The notes under the pieces are model-generated. The model was not told the origin of the DNA, ran no database searches, and worked only from the letters and a program-made list of their open reading frames with translations. 64,000 nucleotides of DNA from Microcella daejeonensis (GTDB lineage: Bacteria; Actinomycetota; Actinomycetes; Actinomycetales; Microbacteriaceae), in contig NZ_CP113089.1 of assembly GCF_026625045.1 (NCBI RefSeq), positions 2,656,090 to 2,720,089 of the forward strand, given 5' to 3'. The stretch's first letter is position 1; every line of letters starts with the position of its first letter. Position numbers and translations under genes: made by a program. This document shows positions 27,798 to 36,943 of the stretch, piece after piece.

Positions 27798-29299
27798 CGG
27801 TCCTCCTCCTTCGCGGCGACGGTCTGCTCGGTCGGCGCGGCGGCGGTGCCCGCGGCGGTCGCGTCGGCATCGGGGGCGGCCCCGATCCCGGGATGCTCCG
27901 CCTCCCGCTGCTCGTCCGCGTCGAGCGCGTCGTCCTCGCGGTCGCCCTCCCGCTCCACGAGCGTGACGCGCACCTCGCTCGGCACGTGCCGCTCGATCTC
28001 GAGGATCTCGATCTCGAGCGAGCGGTGCACTTCGCGGTCGTGCACGAGGTCGCCCGGGTCGTCGGGCAGCTCGACGACGACTGTCTCGCCGGCCTCGGGC
28101 AGTCCGCCGCGCGCCGCGATGACGAGCCCGGCGACGGTCTCGTAGTCGCCCTCGGGCAGCTCGTAGCCGATGGCGCGGTGCGCCTCGTCGACGTGGACGT
28201 CGCCGCCCATGCGCCAGATGTCATCGCCGTCCGGGTCTACCGAGGGGGCGGAGTCATCGTCGTGCTCGTCGGTGATCTCGCCGACGACCTCCTCGGCGAG
28301 GTCCTCCAGGGTCAGAACCCCGGCGAATCCGCCGTACTCGTCGATGACGCAGGCGAGCTGGTTCCTGCTGCGGGTGAGCTCGGCGAGAGCATCCGGCAGC
28401 GCCATGAGGGTCGCCAGCACGAGCGGCGGCCGCATGAGCTCGGTCACAGGCGACTCGGGCGGCAGCGCGGTGCCGAGCACGTCGGCGAGCTGCACGACGC
28501 CGAGCGGCTGGCTCTCGTCGTCGACGACGGGGTAGCGGGTGTGGGCGCGGGCCATCATGGCGCGCACCTCGCCGATGGTCGTCGCGGGCGGGATGGTGTC
28601 GACGAGCGAGCGCGGGATCATGGCGTGCTCGACGTCCTGCTTCGGGAACTCGAGGATGCGGTCGATCATGAGCGAGAGCTCGGCGGGCAGGTCGCCGCTG
28701 TCGCGGGAGTCGCTGACGATGCGCTCGAGATCCTCGGCGGTGGCGCTCGAGTCGACGTCGTGCACGGGCTCGATGCGCAGCAGCCGCAGCAGCGCGTTGG
28801 CCGCGGCGTCGAAGACGGCGATGAGCCAGCCGAACACGGTCAGGTAGACGATCGTCGACCGGGCGAGCCGGCGGGCGAGCGGCTCGGGGCTCGCGATCGC
28901 GAGGTTCTTCGGGTACAGCTCGCCGAAGATCATCTGAACGACGGTCGCCAGCACGAGGGCCAGCACCGTGCCGACGCCGATGCCGACGGCGGCGGGGACG
29001 CCGACGCCGCCGAGCAGCGCACCGATCGACTCGCCGATGAGCGGCTCGGCGACGAAGCCGACGAGCAGGCCCGTGACGGTGATGCCGAGCTGCGCGCCGG
29101 ACAGCATGAAGGACGTGCGCTTGGTGACCTTGAGGGCGCGCGCCGCGGCGGCGTCGCCGGCCTCGGCCTGCGCGCCGAGCCGGTTGCGGTCGACCGACAT
29201 GTAGGCGAACTCCTGGGCGACGAAGTAGCCGTTGGCGGCGATGATCGCGAGCGTCACGACGATGCCGAGCAGCAGCAGCAGGATGCCCTCGATCACCAT
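27794..29299 (-). CDS. CNNM/CBS/CorC-domain membrane protein (hemolysin-family), full length
   Basis: 501 residues. CNNM domain in the first ~190 residues (IFGELYPKNLAIASPEP), CBS pair at about 205-325 (MIPRSLVDTIPP, GVVQLADVLG, DEYGGFAGVLTLEDLAEEVVGEI), CorC_HlyC domain to ~425 with GDVHVDEAHRAIGYELPEGDYETVAG, then an acidic Asp/Glu-rich tail that is poorly conserved. Likely divalent-cation (Mg2+) efflux. First gene of a two-gene operon. Its leader (29300-29453) is about 140-150 nt if TACCCT at 29448-29453 is the -10, unusually long for this genome. Confidence 0.87.
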   Translation of the reverse strand: MVIEGILLLLLGIVVTLAIIAANGYFVAQEFAYMSVDRNRLGAQAEAGDAAAARALKVTKRTSFMLSGAQLGITVTGLLVGFVAEPLIGESIGALLGGVGVPAAVGIGVGTVLALVLATVVQMIFGELYPKNLAIASPEPLARRLARSTIVYLTVFGWLIAVFDAAANALLRLLRIEPVHDVDSSATAEDLERIVSDSRDSGDLPAELSLMIDRILEFPKQDVEHAMIPRSLVDTIPPATTIGEVRAMMARAHTRYPVVDDESQPLGVVQLADVLGTALPPESPVTELMRPPLVLATLMALPDALAELTRSRNQLACVIDEYGGFAGVLTLEDLAEEVVGEITDEHDDDSAPSVDPDGDDIWRMGGDVHVDEAHRAIGYELPEGDYETVAGLVIAARGGLPEAGETVVVELPDDPGDLVHDREVHRSLEIEILEIERHVPSEVRVTLVEREGDREDDALDADEQREAEHPGIGAAPDADATAAGTAAAPTEQTVAAKEEDR

Positions 29300-29453
29300 G
29301 CGATCACCGCCGAGGAGCGGTGCGGGAGACGGGGTCTATGGGAGCAGTCGCCGGTATCGGAACCGGCGGGGATGGCCGTGGAATCCACAGTCGGGGCTCA
29401 ACGCCTTTCAGAAGGTGAGAGTCGGGGGTGCGTTTCCAGGGTACGCGAGCCCG
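29300..29453 (-). promoter_or_regulatory. long leader upstream of the CNNM/CBS operon
   Basis: On the minus strand a TACCCT element (agggta at 29448-29453) is followed by about 140 nt before the ATG, including a hairpin gccggt/accggc (29350-29355/29362-29367). Neighbouring genes are mostly leaderless, so the length suggests regulation, perhaps by a divalent cation. I could not match it to the M-box or other known riboswitch. The rest of the gap, 29454-29640, holds only the AraC-gene promoter region. Confidence 0.3.
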
Positions 29454-29640
29454 GTTCGGGATACCCAGCCCGCTGCAGCACCCACAGCCCGCCCATAGGC
29501 AGGCCTCAGCCAACGGCCCACCGCGGCCCGCGCTGGGCATCCCCCCGCATCGGGCATCGATCATCGGATGCGGCGTCGCCCGCCCGCCTAGCGTGATGAT
29601 CACGACACCGGCGACCGCCGGCGGCGCGGAAGGAGCAGCG

Positions 29641-30525
29641 ATGGACGGCTGGAACGACGCCATGGCGGCGATCGATGACCGGCTCGAGGCCGAGATCGAC
29701 GTCGCCGAGCTGGCCCGCATCGCCCGCACGAGCGAGTACCACTTCCGGCGGATGTTCTCGACGCTCGCCGGGCTGCCGCTCTCGGAGTACATCCGCCGCC
29801 GGCGCCTGACCGTCGCCGCCGCGGCGGTGCTCGCGGGGCGCGAGACGCTCAGCGACATCGCCGCGCGCTTCGGCTACGGCTCGGGCGACGCCTTCGCCCG
29901 CGCCTTCGCGGCCGTGCACGGCGTCGGGCCCGAGGAGGCCCGCCGCACCGGCGCCGCGCTGCGATCGCAGTCGCGCCTGTCGTTCCACCTCACCGTCGAA
30001 GGGAGCTCCCCCATGGAGTACCGCATCACCCCCCTGCCCGCCTTCCGCATCGTCGGCCGCAGCACCCGCGTGCCCCTCGTCTTCGAGGGCCCCAATGCCG
30101 AGATCGAGCGCTTCACCCGCGAGCTCGGCGAGGACGTGCGAGCGAGGATCGCCGCGCTCGGCGAGAGCGCCGACGAGGGGATGCCCGCCGGCACGCTCTC
30201 CGTCAGCGACGAGTTCGACGAGTCCCGCGCCGAGGGCTCGATGCTGCGCTACACGATCGGCGCCGCGACCCGCGCGGAGGCGTCGCCGCCGGCCGACCTC
30301 GACGGAATCGAGGTCGGCGCCGGCGACTGGCTCGTGCTGTCGACCGAGGGCCGGGTTCCCGAGGCCCTGCAGCAGCTCTGGCCGCTCGCGTACGGCGAGT
30401 GGCTGCCGGCGAACCCCTACCGGCTCGTGCCCGGCCCCGAGATCCTCGCGGTCGAGCCGATCGGTGACGGCTCGACCGCCCGCGCGCAGCTGTGGCTGCC
30501 CGTCGAGCCCGAGCCGGTCGCCTAG
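29641..30525 (+). CDS. AraC-family regulator with GyrI-like ligand domain
   Basis: 294 residues. Two HTH motifs of AraC type in residues 1-105 (IDVAELARIARTSEYHFRRMFSTLAGLPLSEYIRRRRL and LSDIAARFGYGSGDAFARAFAAVHG), then a GyrI-like small-molecule-binding domain from PMEYRITPLPAFRIVGRSTRV to the end. This is the Rob/SoxS-like or BmrR-like layout that senses amphipathic drugs. The start at 29641 follows an aaggagca RBS; TAGCGT at 29589-29594 is a plausible -10. An earlier in-frame ATG (29596) sits before the RBS and is not preferred. Stop codon shares CTAG with the flotillin-like gene. Confidence 0.85.
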   Translation: MDGWNDAMAAIDDRLEAEIDVAELARIARTSEYHFRRMFSTLAGLPLSEYIRRRRLTVAAAAVLAGRETLSDIAARFGYGSGDAFARAFAAVHGVGPEEARRTGAALRSQSRLSFHLTVEGSSPMEYRITPLPAFRIVGRSTRVPLVFEGPNAEIERFTRELGEDVRARIAALGESADEGMPAGTLSVSDEFDESRAEGSMLRYTIGAATRAEASPPADLDGIEVGAGDWLVLSTEGRVPEALQQLWPLAYGEWLPANPYRLVPGPEILAVEPIGDGSTARAQLWLPVEPEPVA

Positions 30526-32093
30526 CTGCCGGAGGGCTGGTTCGGTGCGGCCTTCTTGCGCGGGGAGGCCGCACCGGCGCCCGTCGACGTCGTCGCGCCG
30601 CCCGCGAGCGCCTCGCCGATCGCGGCGCCCGCGGCCGAGCCGGTCGCCCGACCCGTCATGATCTCCGCGATGTCGATGCCGACGAGATCCTTGATGAGCT
30701 TCGTCGAGGTGGCGAGCTGGCCGGCGACGTTGTCGCCCACCTGGCCGACGCCGTCGCTCGAGATGACCGTCATCGACGAGATCGCCGAGAGCGGCTCGGA
30801 GGCGGCGCGCACGATGGCGGGCAGCTGGTCGATGATGCGCTGCTTGAGCAGGGCATCCGCCCGCTCAGCGAGGGCCTCGGCCTGCGCGCGGGTCGAGTCG
30901 GCCTCGGCCGTACCCTTCGAGCGGATGGCGCTGGCCTCGGCCTCGCCCTCGGCCACGAGGGCCTCGGAGGCGGCGATGCGGCGGTTCTTCTCGGCGATGC
31001 CCTCGGCCTCGATGGCCTGCGCGGCCGCGATGCGGCGGTTCTTCTCGGCGATGCCCTCCGACTCGATGGCCTCGGCGGCGGCGCGGCGCGAGTCGCGGTC
31101 GGCGGCGGCGTTCGCGACGGCCGCGGCGGCCGCGCCATCCGCCTGCTTCTCCAGGGCGTAGGCCTGGGCGTCGGCGACCGCACGCACCTCGGCGTCGAGC
31201 TCCTGCTTGCGCAGACCGACGCGCTTGGCGGCGGTGATCTCCTGCTGCGCCACGACCTCCTGCTGGGCGATCGCGTCGGCCAGCGGCTTGGCGGCGGAGG
31301 CCTCGGCGCGCGCCTTGTCGGTCTCCTTCTGGATCTCGGCGTTGCGCAGGTCGAGCTTGCGCTGCTGCTCGGCGATCGCCTGGGCGGCGTTGATGCGCGC
31401 CTCCTCCGAGGCCTGCTGCGCGATGGCCTCGGCCACCTCGGCGACCTGCTTCACGCGGGCCGCCTCGGCGCGCCCGAGGTCGCGGATGTAGTTGTTGTCG
31501 TCGTCGATCTCCTTGATCTGCAGCGTGTCGATCTGCAGACCCTGGATGTCCAGCGCCTCCCGCACCGCCTCGAGCACCTGCTCCTGCAGGGCCGAGCGGT
31601 TGGTGATGATCTCGGTGACCGTGAGCTGGCCGACGATCGAGCGCACGGAGCCGCTCAGCACCTCCTCGGTCGACGACTCGATCTGGTCCTGCTGGTTGAG
31701 GAATCGCTGGGCGGCGGCGCGCACCATCGTCTCCGAGCCGCCCACCTTCACGACGGCGACGGCGTTCACCTTGATGGTGATGGCGTCCTTCGTCTGGGCG
31801 GTCGCCTGCACGTTGAGCTGTCGGCTGCGCAGGCTGAGCTTGAAGTAGGCCTCGACGACGGGCTTGACGAAGACGCGCGAGCCGAAGACGACCTTCTGGC
31901 CGACGTTGTCGAACTCGTTGTTCTGCGGGCGCTCCTGCGTGGCGCGCTGCTTCGAGGTGACGATGATCGCCTCGTCGGGCTTGGCGACCTTGATGCCGCG
32001 CAGCAGCACGACCGTCACGACGAGCGCGAGGGCGATGACGATTCCGACGATGACGAGGGTGGTCAGCTGTTCGCCGACGACGGTGAGGGGCAT
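30522..32093 (-). CDS. SPFH/flotillin-like membrane scaffold protein
   Basis: 523 residues. One N-terminal transmembrane helix (residues ~10-33), an SPFH/Band 7 domain (IKVAKPDEAIIVTSK to about residue 200), then a long Ala/Glu/Gln-rich coiled coil typical of flotillins, with repeats of EGIAEKNRRIAAAQA. The C-terminus has a Ser/Thr/Gly/Ala tail ending in a basic stretch. Flotillins organise membrane domains; partner NfeD-type protein is not adjacent. The ATG at 32093 is chosen over 32135 because CATACT lies 6 nt before it. Stop shares CTAG with the AraC gene. Confidence 0.88.
   Translation of the reverse strand: MPLTVVGEQLTTLVIVGIVIALALVVTVVLLRGIKVAKPDEAIIVTSKQRATQERPQNNEFDNVGQKVVFGSRVFVKPVVEAYFKLSLRSRQLNVQATAQTKDAITIKVNAVAVVKVGGSETMVRAAAQRFLNQQDQIESSTEEVLSGSVRSIVGQLTVTEIITNRSALQEQVLEAVREALDIQGLQIDTLQIKEIDDDNNYIRDLGRAEAARVKQVAEVAEAIAQQASEEARINAAQAIAEQQRKLDLRNAEIQKETDKARAEASAAKPLADAIAQQEVVAQQEITAAKRVGLRKQELDAEVRAVADAQAYALEKQADGAAAAAVANAAADRDSRRAAAEAIESEGIAEKNRRIAAAQAIEAEGIAEKNRRIAASEALVAEGEAEASAIRSKGTAEADSTRAQAEALAERADALLKQRIIDQLPAIVRAASEPLSAISSMTVISSDGVGQVGDNVAGQLATSTKLIKDLVGIDIAEIMTGRATGSAAGAAIGEALAGGATTSTGAGAASPRKKAAPNQPSGS
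30973..31080. repeat. 54-bp tandem repeat inside the flotillin-like gene
   Basis: Two near-identical copies begin at 30973 and 31027 and encode an 18-residue coiled-coil unit containing EGIAEKNRRIAA. Because the unit is a multiple of three and matches the coiled coil, it is a recent internal duplication that keeps the frame. Confidence 0.75.
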
Positions 32094-32179
32094 GTCGACA
32101 GTATGTCGGATTCGGGGGTGGCCGGTAGCGTTCATCGCAGGCCGCCGCCGATGCCGCGCGCGGGGCCGGAGGGAGCATC

Positions 32180-33550
32180 GTGCACGAGGTCATCTGCCCG
32201 CACTGCGGACGAGCGTTCACGATCGACGAGGCCGGCTACGCCGACATCGTGAAGCAGGTGCGCGACCGCGAGTTCGATAAGGCCCTGCACGACCAGCTCG
32301 CGCTCGCCGAGCGGGAGAAGGCGGCGGCGCTTGAGCTCGCCGAGGCGCGCGCCGCCAGCGAGCTCGAGCGGGCCGCGGCCGCGAAGCAGGCCGAGATCGA
32401 GCGGCTCAAGGCCGACATCTCGGCGGCCGACGTCGCGCGTCAGCTCGCCATCAGCGAAGCCCTCGCGGCCGCCGCCGCGGAGCGCGAGACGGCTCTCGCC
32501 GCGGCGAACGCCGAGCGGGAGAAGGCCGCCGCGCAGCTCGCCCAGCAGGCGGCCGAGAAGACCGCCGAGGTCGAGCGGCTGAAGGCCGAGCTCTCGGCGG
32601 GCGAGCTCGCAAAGCAGCTCGCCGTCTCGGAGGCGGTCGGCGCCGTCGAGCGGGAGCGCGACCGGCTCGCCCTCGAGCTCGAGCAGCGCAAGTCGGAGCA
32701 GCAGGCCCGCGAGGTCGCCCTCAAGGAGCAGCACGGCACCGAGGTCGCCCTGCTCAACGAGGCCATCGCCGTGCACAAGGACTTCAAAGCGCGTCTGTCG
32801 ACGAAGATGGTCGGCGAGACCCTCGAGCAGCACTGCGAGATCGAGTTCAACCGCATGCGCTCGGCCGCGTTCCCCAACGCCTACTTCGAGAAGGACAACG
32901 ACGCCTCCTCCGGCAGCAAGGGCGACTACGTCTTCCGCGACCGCGATACGACCGGCGTCGAGTACGTGTCGATCATGTTCGAGATGAAGAACGAGAGCGA
33001 TACGACCGCGACGAGGAAGCGCAACGAGGACTTCTTCAAGGAGCTCGACAAGGACAGGAACGAGAAGGGCTGCGAGTACGCGGTGCTCGTGAGCCTGCTC
33101 GAGCCCGAGAGCGAGCTCTACAACGGCGGCATCGTCGACGTCTCGCACCGGTTCCCCAAGATGTACGTGGTGCGCCCGCAGTTCTTCATCCCGATCATCA
33201 CGCTGCTGCGCAACGCGGCCGCCAGCACCATCGCGGTGCGCGGAGAGCTCGCGCGCATCCGGGAGCAGAACGTCGACATCACCGATTTCGAGGCGAGGCT
33301 GACGACCTTCAAGACCGGCTTCGCCCGCAACTACGACCTCGCGTCGAACCAGTTCCAGGAGGCGATCAAGCGCATCGACGAGGCGATCAAGGATCTCGAG
33401 AAGACCAAGGAGAACCTGCTGAAGTCGTCGAACAACCTGCGGCTCGCGAACGACAAGGCCGACTCGCTGACCATCAAGTCGCTGACGCGCGGCAACCCGA
33501 CGATGCAGCAGCGCTTCGCCGAGCTCGACGCCGCGGAGGAGCCCGCCTAG
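32180..33550 (+). CDS. DUF2130 domain protein with zinc ribbon and coiled coil
   Basis: 456 residues. An N-terminal CPHCG half zinc ribbon, then ~150 residues of Ala/Glu/Arg-rich coiled coil, then the DUF2130 domain ([64 protein letters not shown]). DUF2130 has a nuclease-like core (the ...D-Y-V-F...F-E-M-K pattern recalls PD-(D/E)XK enzymes), though activity is unproven. The GTG follows ggaggg with a short spacer. Core-like composition; widespread in bacteria. Confidence 0.85.
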   Translation: MHEVICPHCGRAFTIDEAGYADIVKQVRDREFDKALHDQLALAEREKAAALELAEARAASELERAAAAKQAEIERLKADISAADVARQLAISEALAAAAAERETALAAANAEREKAAAQLAQQAAEKTAEVERLKAELSAGELAKQLAVSEAVGAVERERDRLALELEQRKSEQQAREVALKEQHGTEVALLNEAIAVHKDFKARLSTKMVGETLEQHCEIEFNRMRSAAFPNAYFEKDNDASSGSKGDYVFRDRDTTGVEYVSIMFEMKNESDTTATRKRNEDFFKELDKDRNEKGCEYAVLVSLLEPESELYNGGIVDVSHRFPKMYVVRPQFFIPIITLLRNAAASTIAVRGELARIREQNVDITDFEARLTTFKTGFARNYDLASNQFQEAIKRIDEAIKDLEKTKENLLKSSNNLRLANDKADSLTIKSLTRGNPTMQQRFAELDAAEEPA

Positions 33551-33571
33551 GCCGTCGCGCGGGCAACCGCA

Positions 33572-34513
33572 TCACGTCACGAGACGGGATACCCACCTCG
33601 GCAACTCGCGGCGCCGGAGCTGTCGCAGGATCTCCGGACCTTCCAGCGCCGCCCAGTGAGCGTCCCCGGGCGGTCCGTCAGCCCACGATCGGTCAGATGC
33701 AGGGGCCACGACCGCCGACCACCCGCACGAGCAGACGAGGAGACCGCGTCCCGGCGGCGTCCCCCGACGCGCTTGATCCTCGCCGGACGCGAACGAGACT
33801 CGGTGATCGCGATACACGAGATGCCGCACCTCGAGCACGACCACGACGTCAGAACGGACCTCGAGAACCCGCTGCCCGGCGGGAGAGATGACGATGCCCG
33901 TCGAGTCGTGCTCGGCGAGCCCCCTCGTCACCAGCTCCTTCACTCCCGACAGCGGCATGTCGTTGTCGAGTCGATGAGTCGGCGACGGCCAGGAGGCGGT
34001 CCCCGACCTGGAGTCGTCGTCGGTCGTCGGTGTTGGCGGGATCACATCCCGCGCCGGTCCGAACCGGTCGAGCATCCATAGGTTCTCGACGCTCGCGGCC
34101 GTGGTGTGCCACTCTCCTACCATCGACGGCTCGGCCCACCGCGCGACGATGGTGGAGAACTCAGCAGGCGTGCGGAAGCTCAGGTGAGCGGGAGGTCGAT
34201 GGGCGAGAGCGTCTCGCGATCGCAGGGCCCTCGCTCCCGCCGACGTGACGTCGGCGACGGGGATCACCGGAGCTCCGGTGACGGGATCGACGACGGGCGA
34301 CACGGAGATGAGTCGACGCCGGAGCAGTGAGAGCGCGGCCGTGCTGAGTCCGGGAACGTTGGACGAGCGCGCGGCGCTGACCCCCACCCTCGTCGCACCC
34401 TCTACCGGGAAGAAGGTGCCGTCACCCTCCGAGACGCACCAGAGTGCGCGCCACTCCAAGCTCGTCATCGACGCGCGGCCGGAGAGGAGCAGCCGTTCGG
34501 CGAGCGGCGTCAC
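33572..34513 (-). CDS. hypothetical protein coupled to a NERD protein
   Basis: 313 residues, no recognised family. The N-terminal half is helical and looks like a winged-helix region (TPLAERLLLSGRASMTSLEWRALW... ALSLLRRRLISVSP... ITSAGARAL-type pattern). A short CSCGW motif near the C-terminus may bind metal. The GTG start overlaps the stop of the upstream NERD gene (GTGA), so the two are cotranslated. Arg/Ser/Thr-rich composition and less biased third positions than neighbours hint at accessory origin. Function unknown. Confidence 0.55.
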   Translation of the reverse strand: MTPLAERLLLSGRASMTSLEWRALWCVSEGDGTFFPVEGATRVGVSAARSSNVPGLSTAALSLLRRRLISVSPVVDPVTGAPVIPVADVTSAGARALRSRDALAHRPPAHLSFRTPAEFSTIVARWAEPSMVGEWHTTAASVENLWMLDRFGPARDVIPPTPTTDDDSRSGTASWPSPTHRLDNDMPLSGVKELVTRGLAEHDSTGIVISPAGQRVLEVRSDVVVVLEVRHLVYRDHRVSFASGEDQARRGTPPGRGLLVCSCGWSAVVAPASDRSWADGPPGDAHWAALEGPEILRQLRRRELPRWVSRLVT

Positions 34514-35160
34514 GCGGAGGGGCGGAAGCGCGCCTCCGCGGCCGCGGCCACGGCATCCACATCGACGGCGCCCGTCGCGGTCGAGAGGATGCGCTCGGCG
34601 AGGCGCTTCGGCCACGTCACCTCGACCGTGCGCACGACGAACGAGCCGCCGAAGAGCGGCCAGTCGGCGTCGACGAAGCACAGCGCCGTCCTGATCGGAT
34701 TGCCGGGCACGGCGTCGCAGATGCGCGCCGCCTGCCCGAGCACGCTCTCGACGAGCGCAGATTTATCGCGCCCGCCCACGATGAGGGATTCGGTGCGCGG
34801 GCGGATGAGGCCGCCGTCGACCCGCAGCTCGGGTCGTCCGCTGTACCGCTTGGCGTCGATCACCCAGACCGCTCCGGGCGTGATGACGATGTGGTCGATG
34901 TTGGCGCGCGATCGCGGGATGCGCCGGTCGTGCAGAACCCGGATGGAGTCGGAGGCGATCGCGTCGAGCGCCGCGCCCACGCGCTGCTCCCCCACTGCTC
35001 CGACGCTCCAGGCGCGCGTGCCCTGCCGCTCGGGCGTGAGCGCGACCGCGAGGCCGCCGAGCCTGCCCCACTGGCCGCGGATGCGCTGCTCGTCCTGCGC
35101 ACGACGGCGCTCGTACTCGCGTCGGGCGGAGGCGCCCGCGGCACCGGTGTCGCTCGTCAT
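34510..35160 (-). CDS. NERD (nuclease-related) domain protein
   Basis: 216 residues. After a charged N-terminal helix (RREYERRRAQDEQRIRGQW) comes VGAVGEQRVGAALDAI, then HDRRIPRSRANIDHIVITPGAVWVIDAKRYSG, the NERD core: Glu in GEQ, Asp in IDH and the D-A-K of VIDAK correspond to the PD-(D/E)XK-type catalytic residues. DNA processing is likely but unproven. ATG at 35160 chosen because the upstream in-frame ATG (35223) adds only an Arg-rich stretch without fold. Translationally coupled to the downstream hypothetical gene. Confidence 0.8.
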   Translation of the reverse strand: MTSDTGAAGASARREYERRRAQDEQRIRGQWGRLGGLAVALTPERQGTRAWSVGAVGEQRVGAALDAIASDSIRVLHDRRIPRSRANIDHIVITPGAVWVIDAKRYSGRPELRVDGGLIRPRTESLIVGGRDKSALVESVLGQAARICDAVPGNPIRTALCFVDADWPLFGGSFVVRTVEVTWPKRLAERILSTATGAVDVDAVAAAAEARFRPSA

Positions 35161-35313
35161 CCCTGAGCTCCGTTCTCGAGATCGCGCACGCCGCCCGCGG
35201 CACCGGAGGCGGCACCGCGCCATCGCGTGAGGAGTCCTCGCAGAGTAGGGCCGGCGCGGCGATGCGGCATCCCCCAGTGCGGGGGTGGGGGGGGCCGGGA
35301 TGCCCGCCCGCCG

Positions 35314-35694
35314 TCAGACCCGCGCGCGACGCCGCGCGACCGCTGCCGCGACCCCGCGCCATCCGACCAGCAGCACGAGCAGCACGAGCGCCGTCACCAC
35401 GACGAACGCGATCTGCACCCCCTGGCCGGAGACCGCGCGCAACGCCATCCCGCCGACGACGGTGAGGGCCCAGACGGGAAGGCCCGTGCGCACCGGCGAC
35501 GCCGGGGCGCGCCAGGCGCGGCTCGCGAGCCATCCGGCCCCGAGGGCGAGCAGGAAGGGCCAGGCCGTCTGGGCGAGACCCGCCAGCACGTCGTCGGCGT
35601 GGCTCGCCCGGCCGACGGCGGCGAAGAGCAGCACGAGCAGGGCATCCAGCAGGAGGAAGGCGAGGGGAGCCCCGGGAGCGCGACGCGACGGCAT
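35314..35694 (-). CDS. DUF3054 family membrane protein
   Basis: 126 residues with four hydrophobic helices: about 9-26, 42-60, 73-92 and 98-118. The layout and the N-terminal FLLLDALLVLLFAAVGRASH match DUF3054, a small actinobacterial membrane family of unknown role. The ATG has TACCCT 6 nt upstream (leaderless), within the 145-bp gap divergent to msrB. The 35161-35313 stretch upstream of the NERD start holds no gene. Confidence 0.8.
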   Translation of the reverse strand: MPSRRAPGAPLAFLLLDALLVLLFAAVGRASHADDVLAGLAQTAWPFLLALGAGWLASRAWRAPASPVRTGLPVWALTVVGGMALRAVSGQGVQIAFVVVTALVLLVLLVGWRGVAAAVARRRARV

Positions 35695-35740
35695 GCCGTC
35701 AGGGTACGGGGCGGAATTCTCGGCCCGCTCCAAGCCGATC

Positions 35741-35770
35741 GGGAACGGTTGCACCCCCGCGGCTGTTGTC
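35741..35770 (+). promoter_or_regulatory. SigR/SigH-type promoter GGGAAC-N18-GTTGTC
   Basis: GGGAAC (35741-35746) and GTTGTC (35765-35770) are separated by exactly 18 bp and lie about 70 bp before msrB. This fits the GGAAT-N18-GTT motif of the disulfide-stress sigma factors SigR (Streptomyces) and SigH (mycobacteria), whose regulons include methionine sulfoxide reductases. Confidence 0.65.
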
Positions 35771-35839
35771 ATGAGCACGACGACTCGACCCGCCGCTGCC
35801 AGCGCCGGCGCCGAACGTCGATCGACGTAAGGAGCAGAC

Positions 35840-36304
35840 ATGACCACCGAGTACCGCGCCACCCCCGAGGCCATCGCCCGCCTCACCCCCATGCAGCGCA
35901 AGGTGACGCAGAACGACGGCACCGAGCCCGCGTTCCGCAACGAGTACCACGACCTCAAGGACGCCGGCATCTACGTCGACGTCGTCTCGGGCCAGCCGCT
36001 GTTCTCCTCCCTCGACAAGTACGACAGCGGCACCGGATGGCCGAGTTTCACCAAGCCGCTCTCCCCCGACGCCGTGACGACGAAGAGCGATCGCATGCTC
36101 TGGATGGTGCGCACCGAGGTGCGCTCCTCCGGCGCCGACAGCCACCTGGGCCACGTGTTCGACGACGGCCCGCGCGACGCCGGAGGGCAGCGCTACTGCA
36201 TGAACTCCGCGGCCCTGCGGTTCGTGCCGGTGGCCGAGCTCGAGGCTCAGGGATACGGTGCCTACCGGGCGCTGTTCGACTCGAGCTCCGACGCGACGGC
36301 CTGA
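35840..36304 (+). CDS. msrB: peptide-methionine (R)-S-oxide reductase, zinc-less form
   Basis: 154 residues. Reduces the R epimer of methionine sulfoxide in proteins. Conserved [21 protein letters not shown] and [11 protein letters not shown] give the catalytic Cys120. The two CxxC pairs that hold structural zinc in most MsrB proteins are replaced (DVVSGQP and VRSSGAD), and Cys120 is the only cysteine, so there is no internal resolving cysteine. aaggagc lies 6 nt before the ATG. Operon with msrA, 84 bp downstream, under a SigR/SigH-like promoter. Confidence 0.93.
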   Translation: MTTEYRATPEAIARLTPMQRKVTQNDGTEPAFRNEYHDLKDAGIYVDVVSGQPLFSSLDKYDSGTGWPSFTKPLSPDAVTTKSDRMLWMVRTEVRSSGADSHLGHVFDDGPRDAGGQRYCMNSAALRFVPVAELEAQGYGAYRALFDSSSDATA

Positions 36305-36388
36305 GCCGTGCATCCCTTCTTCGCCCGCCTCACCCGCGGCCTCACCCGCCGCGCCCAGCCCGCCCCATCCAGCAGAGGAGACCGCACC

Positions 36389-36934
36389 ATGACCGACACC
36401 GGCAGCATCACCCGCACCCCCGGCACCGAGACCGCCGTGCTCGCCGGCGGCTGCTTCTGGGGCATGGAGGATCTCATCCGCCGCCAGCCCGGGATCCTCG
36501 GCACACGCGTCGGCTACACCGGCGGCGAGAACGCGAACGCGACCTACCGCAATCACCCCGGCCACGCCGAGGCCGTCGAGATCGTCTTCGATCCCACGAA
36601 GACGACGTACCGCGACGTGCTCGCGTTCTTCTTCCAGATCCACGACCCCTCGACGCTCAACCGCCAGGGCAACGACGTCGGCACGAGCTACCGCTCGGCG
36701 ATCTTCCCGCTCAGCCCCGAGCAGGAGCGCGTCGCGCGCGAGACCATCGCCGACGTCGACGCCTCGGGCCTCTGGCCGAACAAGGCCGTCACCACCATCG
36801 AGCCCGAGGGCCCGTTCTGGGAGGCCGAGGAGGAGCACCAGGACTACCTGCTGAAGTACCCCAACGGCTACACCTGCCACTTCCCCCGCGCGGGATGGGT
36901 GCTGCCGAAGCGCGACGAGGTCGCGGCGAGCTAG
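36389..36934 (+). CDS. msrA: peptide-methionine (S)-S-oxide reductase
   Basis: 181 residues. Reduces the S epimer. [16 protein letters not shown] holds the catalytic Cys22; [16 protein letters not shown] and [14 protein letters not shown] are conserved; the resolving cysteine is probably in YTCHF. The ATG at 36389 follows a clear gaggag RBS; an in-frame GTG at 36308 would add a basic 27-residue N-terminus and is less likely. Cotranscribed with msrB. Its stop codon TAG forms the start of the TAGCCT -10 of the next gene. Confidence 0.93.
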   Translation: MTDTGSITRTPGTETAVLAGGCFWGMEDLIRRQPGILGTRVGYTGGENANATYRNHPGHAEAVEIVFDPTKTTYRDVLAFFFQIHDPSTLNRQGNDVGTSYRSAIFPLSPEQERVARETIADVDASGLWPNKAVTTIEPEGPFWEAEEEHQDYLLKYPNGYTCHFPRAGWVLPKRDEVAAS

Positions 36935-36943
36935 CCTGCCGCC

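Noticed and set aside
29300..29453. M-box magnesium riboswitch upstream of the CNNM operon
   Set aside because: A few words resemble the M-box start but the conserved 3' elements are absent.
35265..35300. G-rich run as a structured element or quadruplex
   Set aside because: Within a short gap next to the DUF3054 gene end; G runs of this kind are expected at this base composition and no pairing partner is clear.
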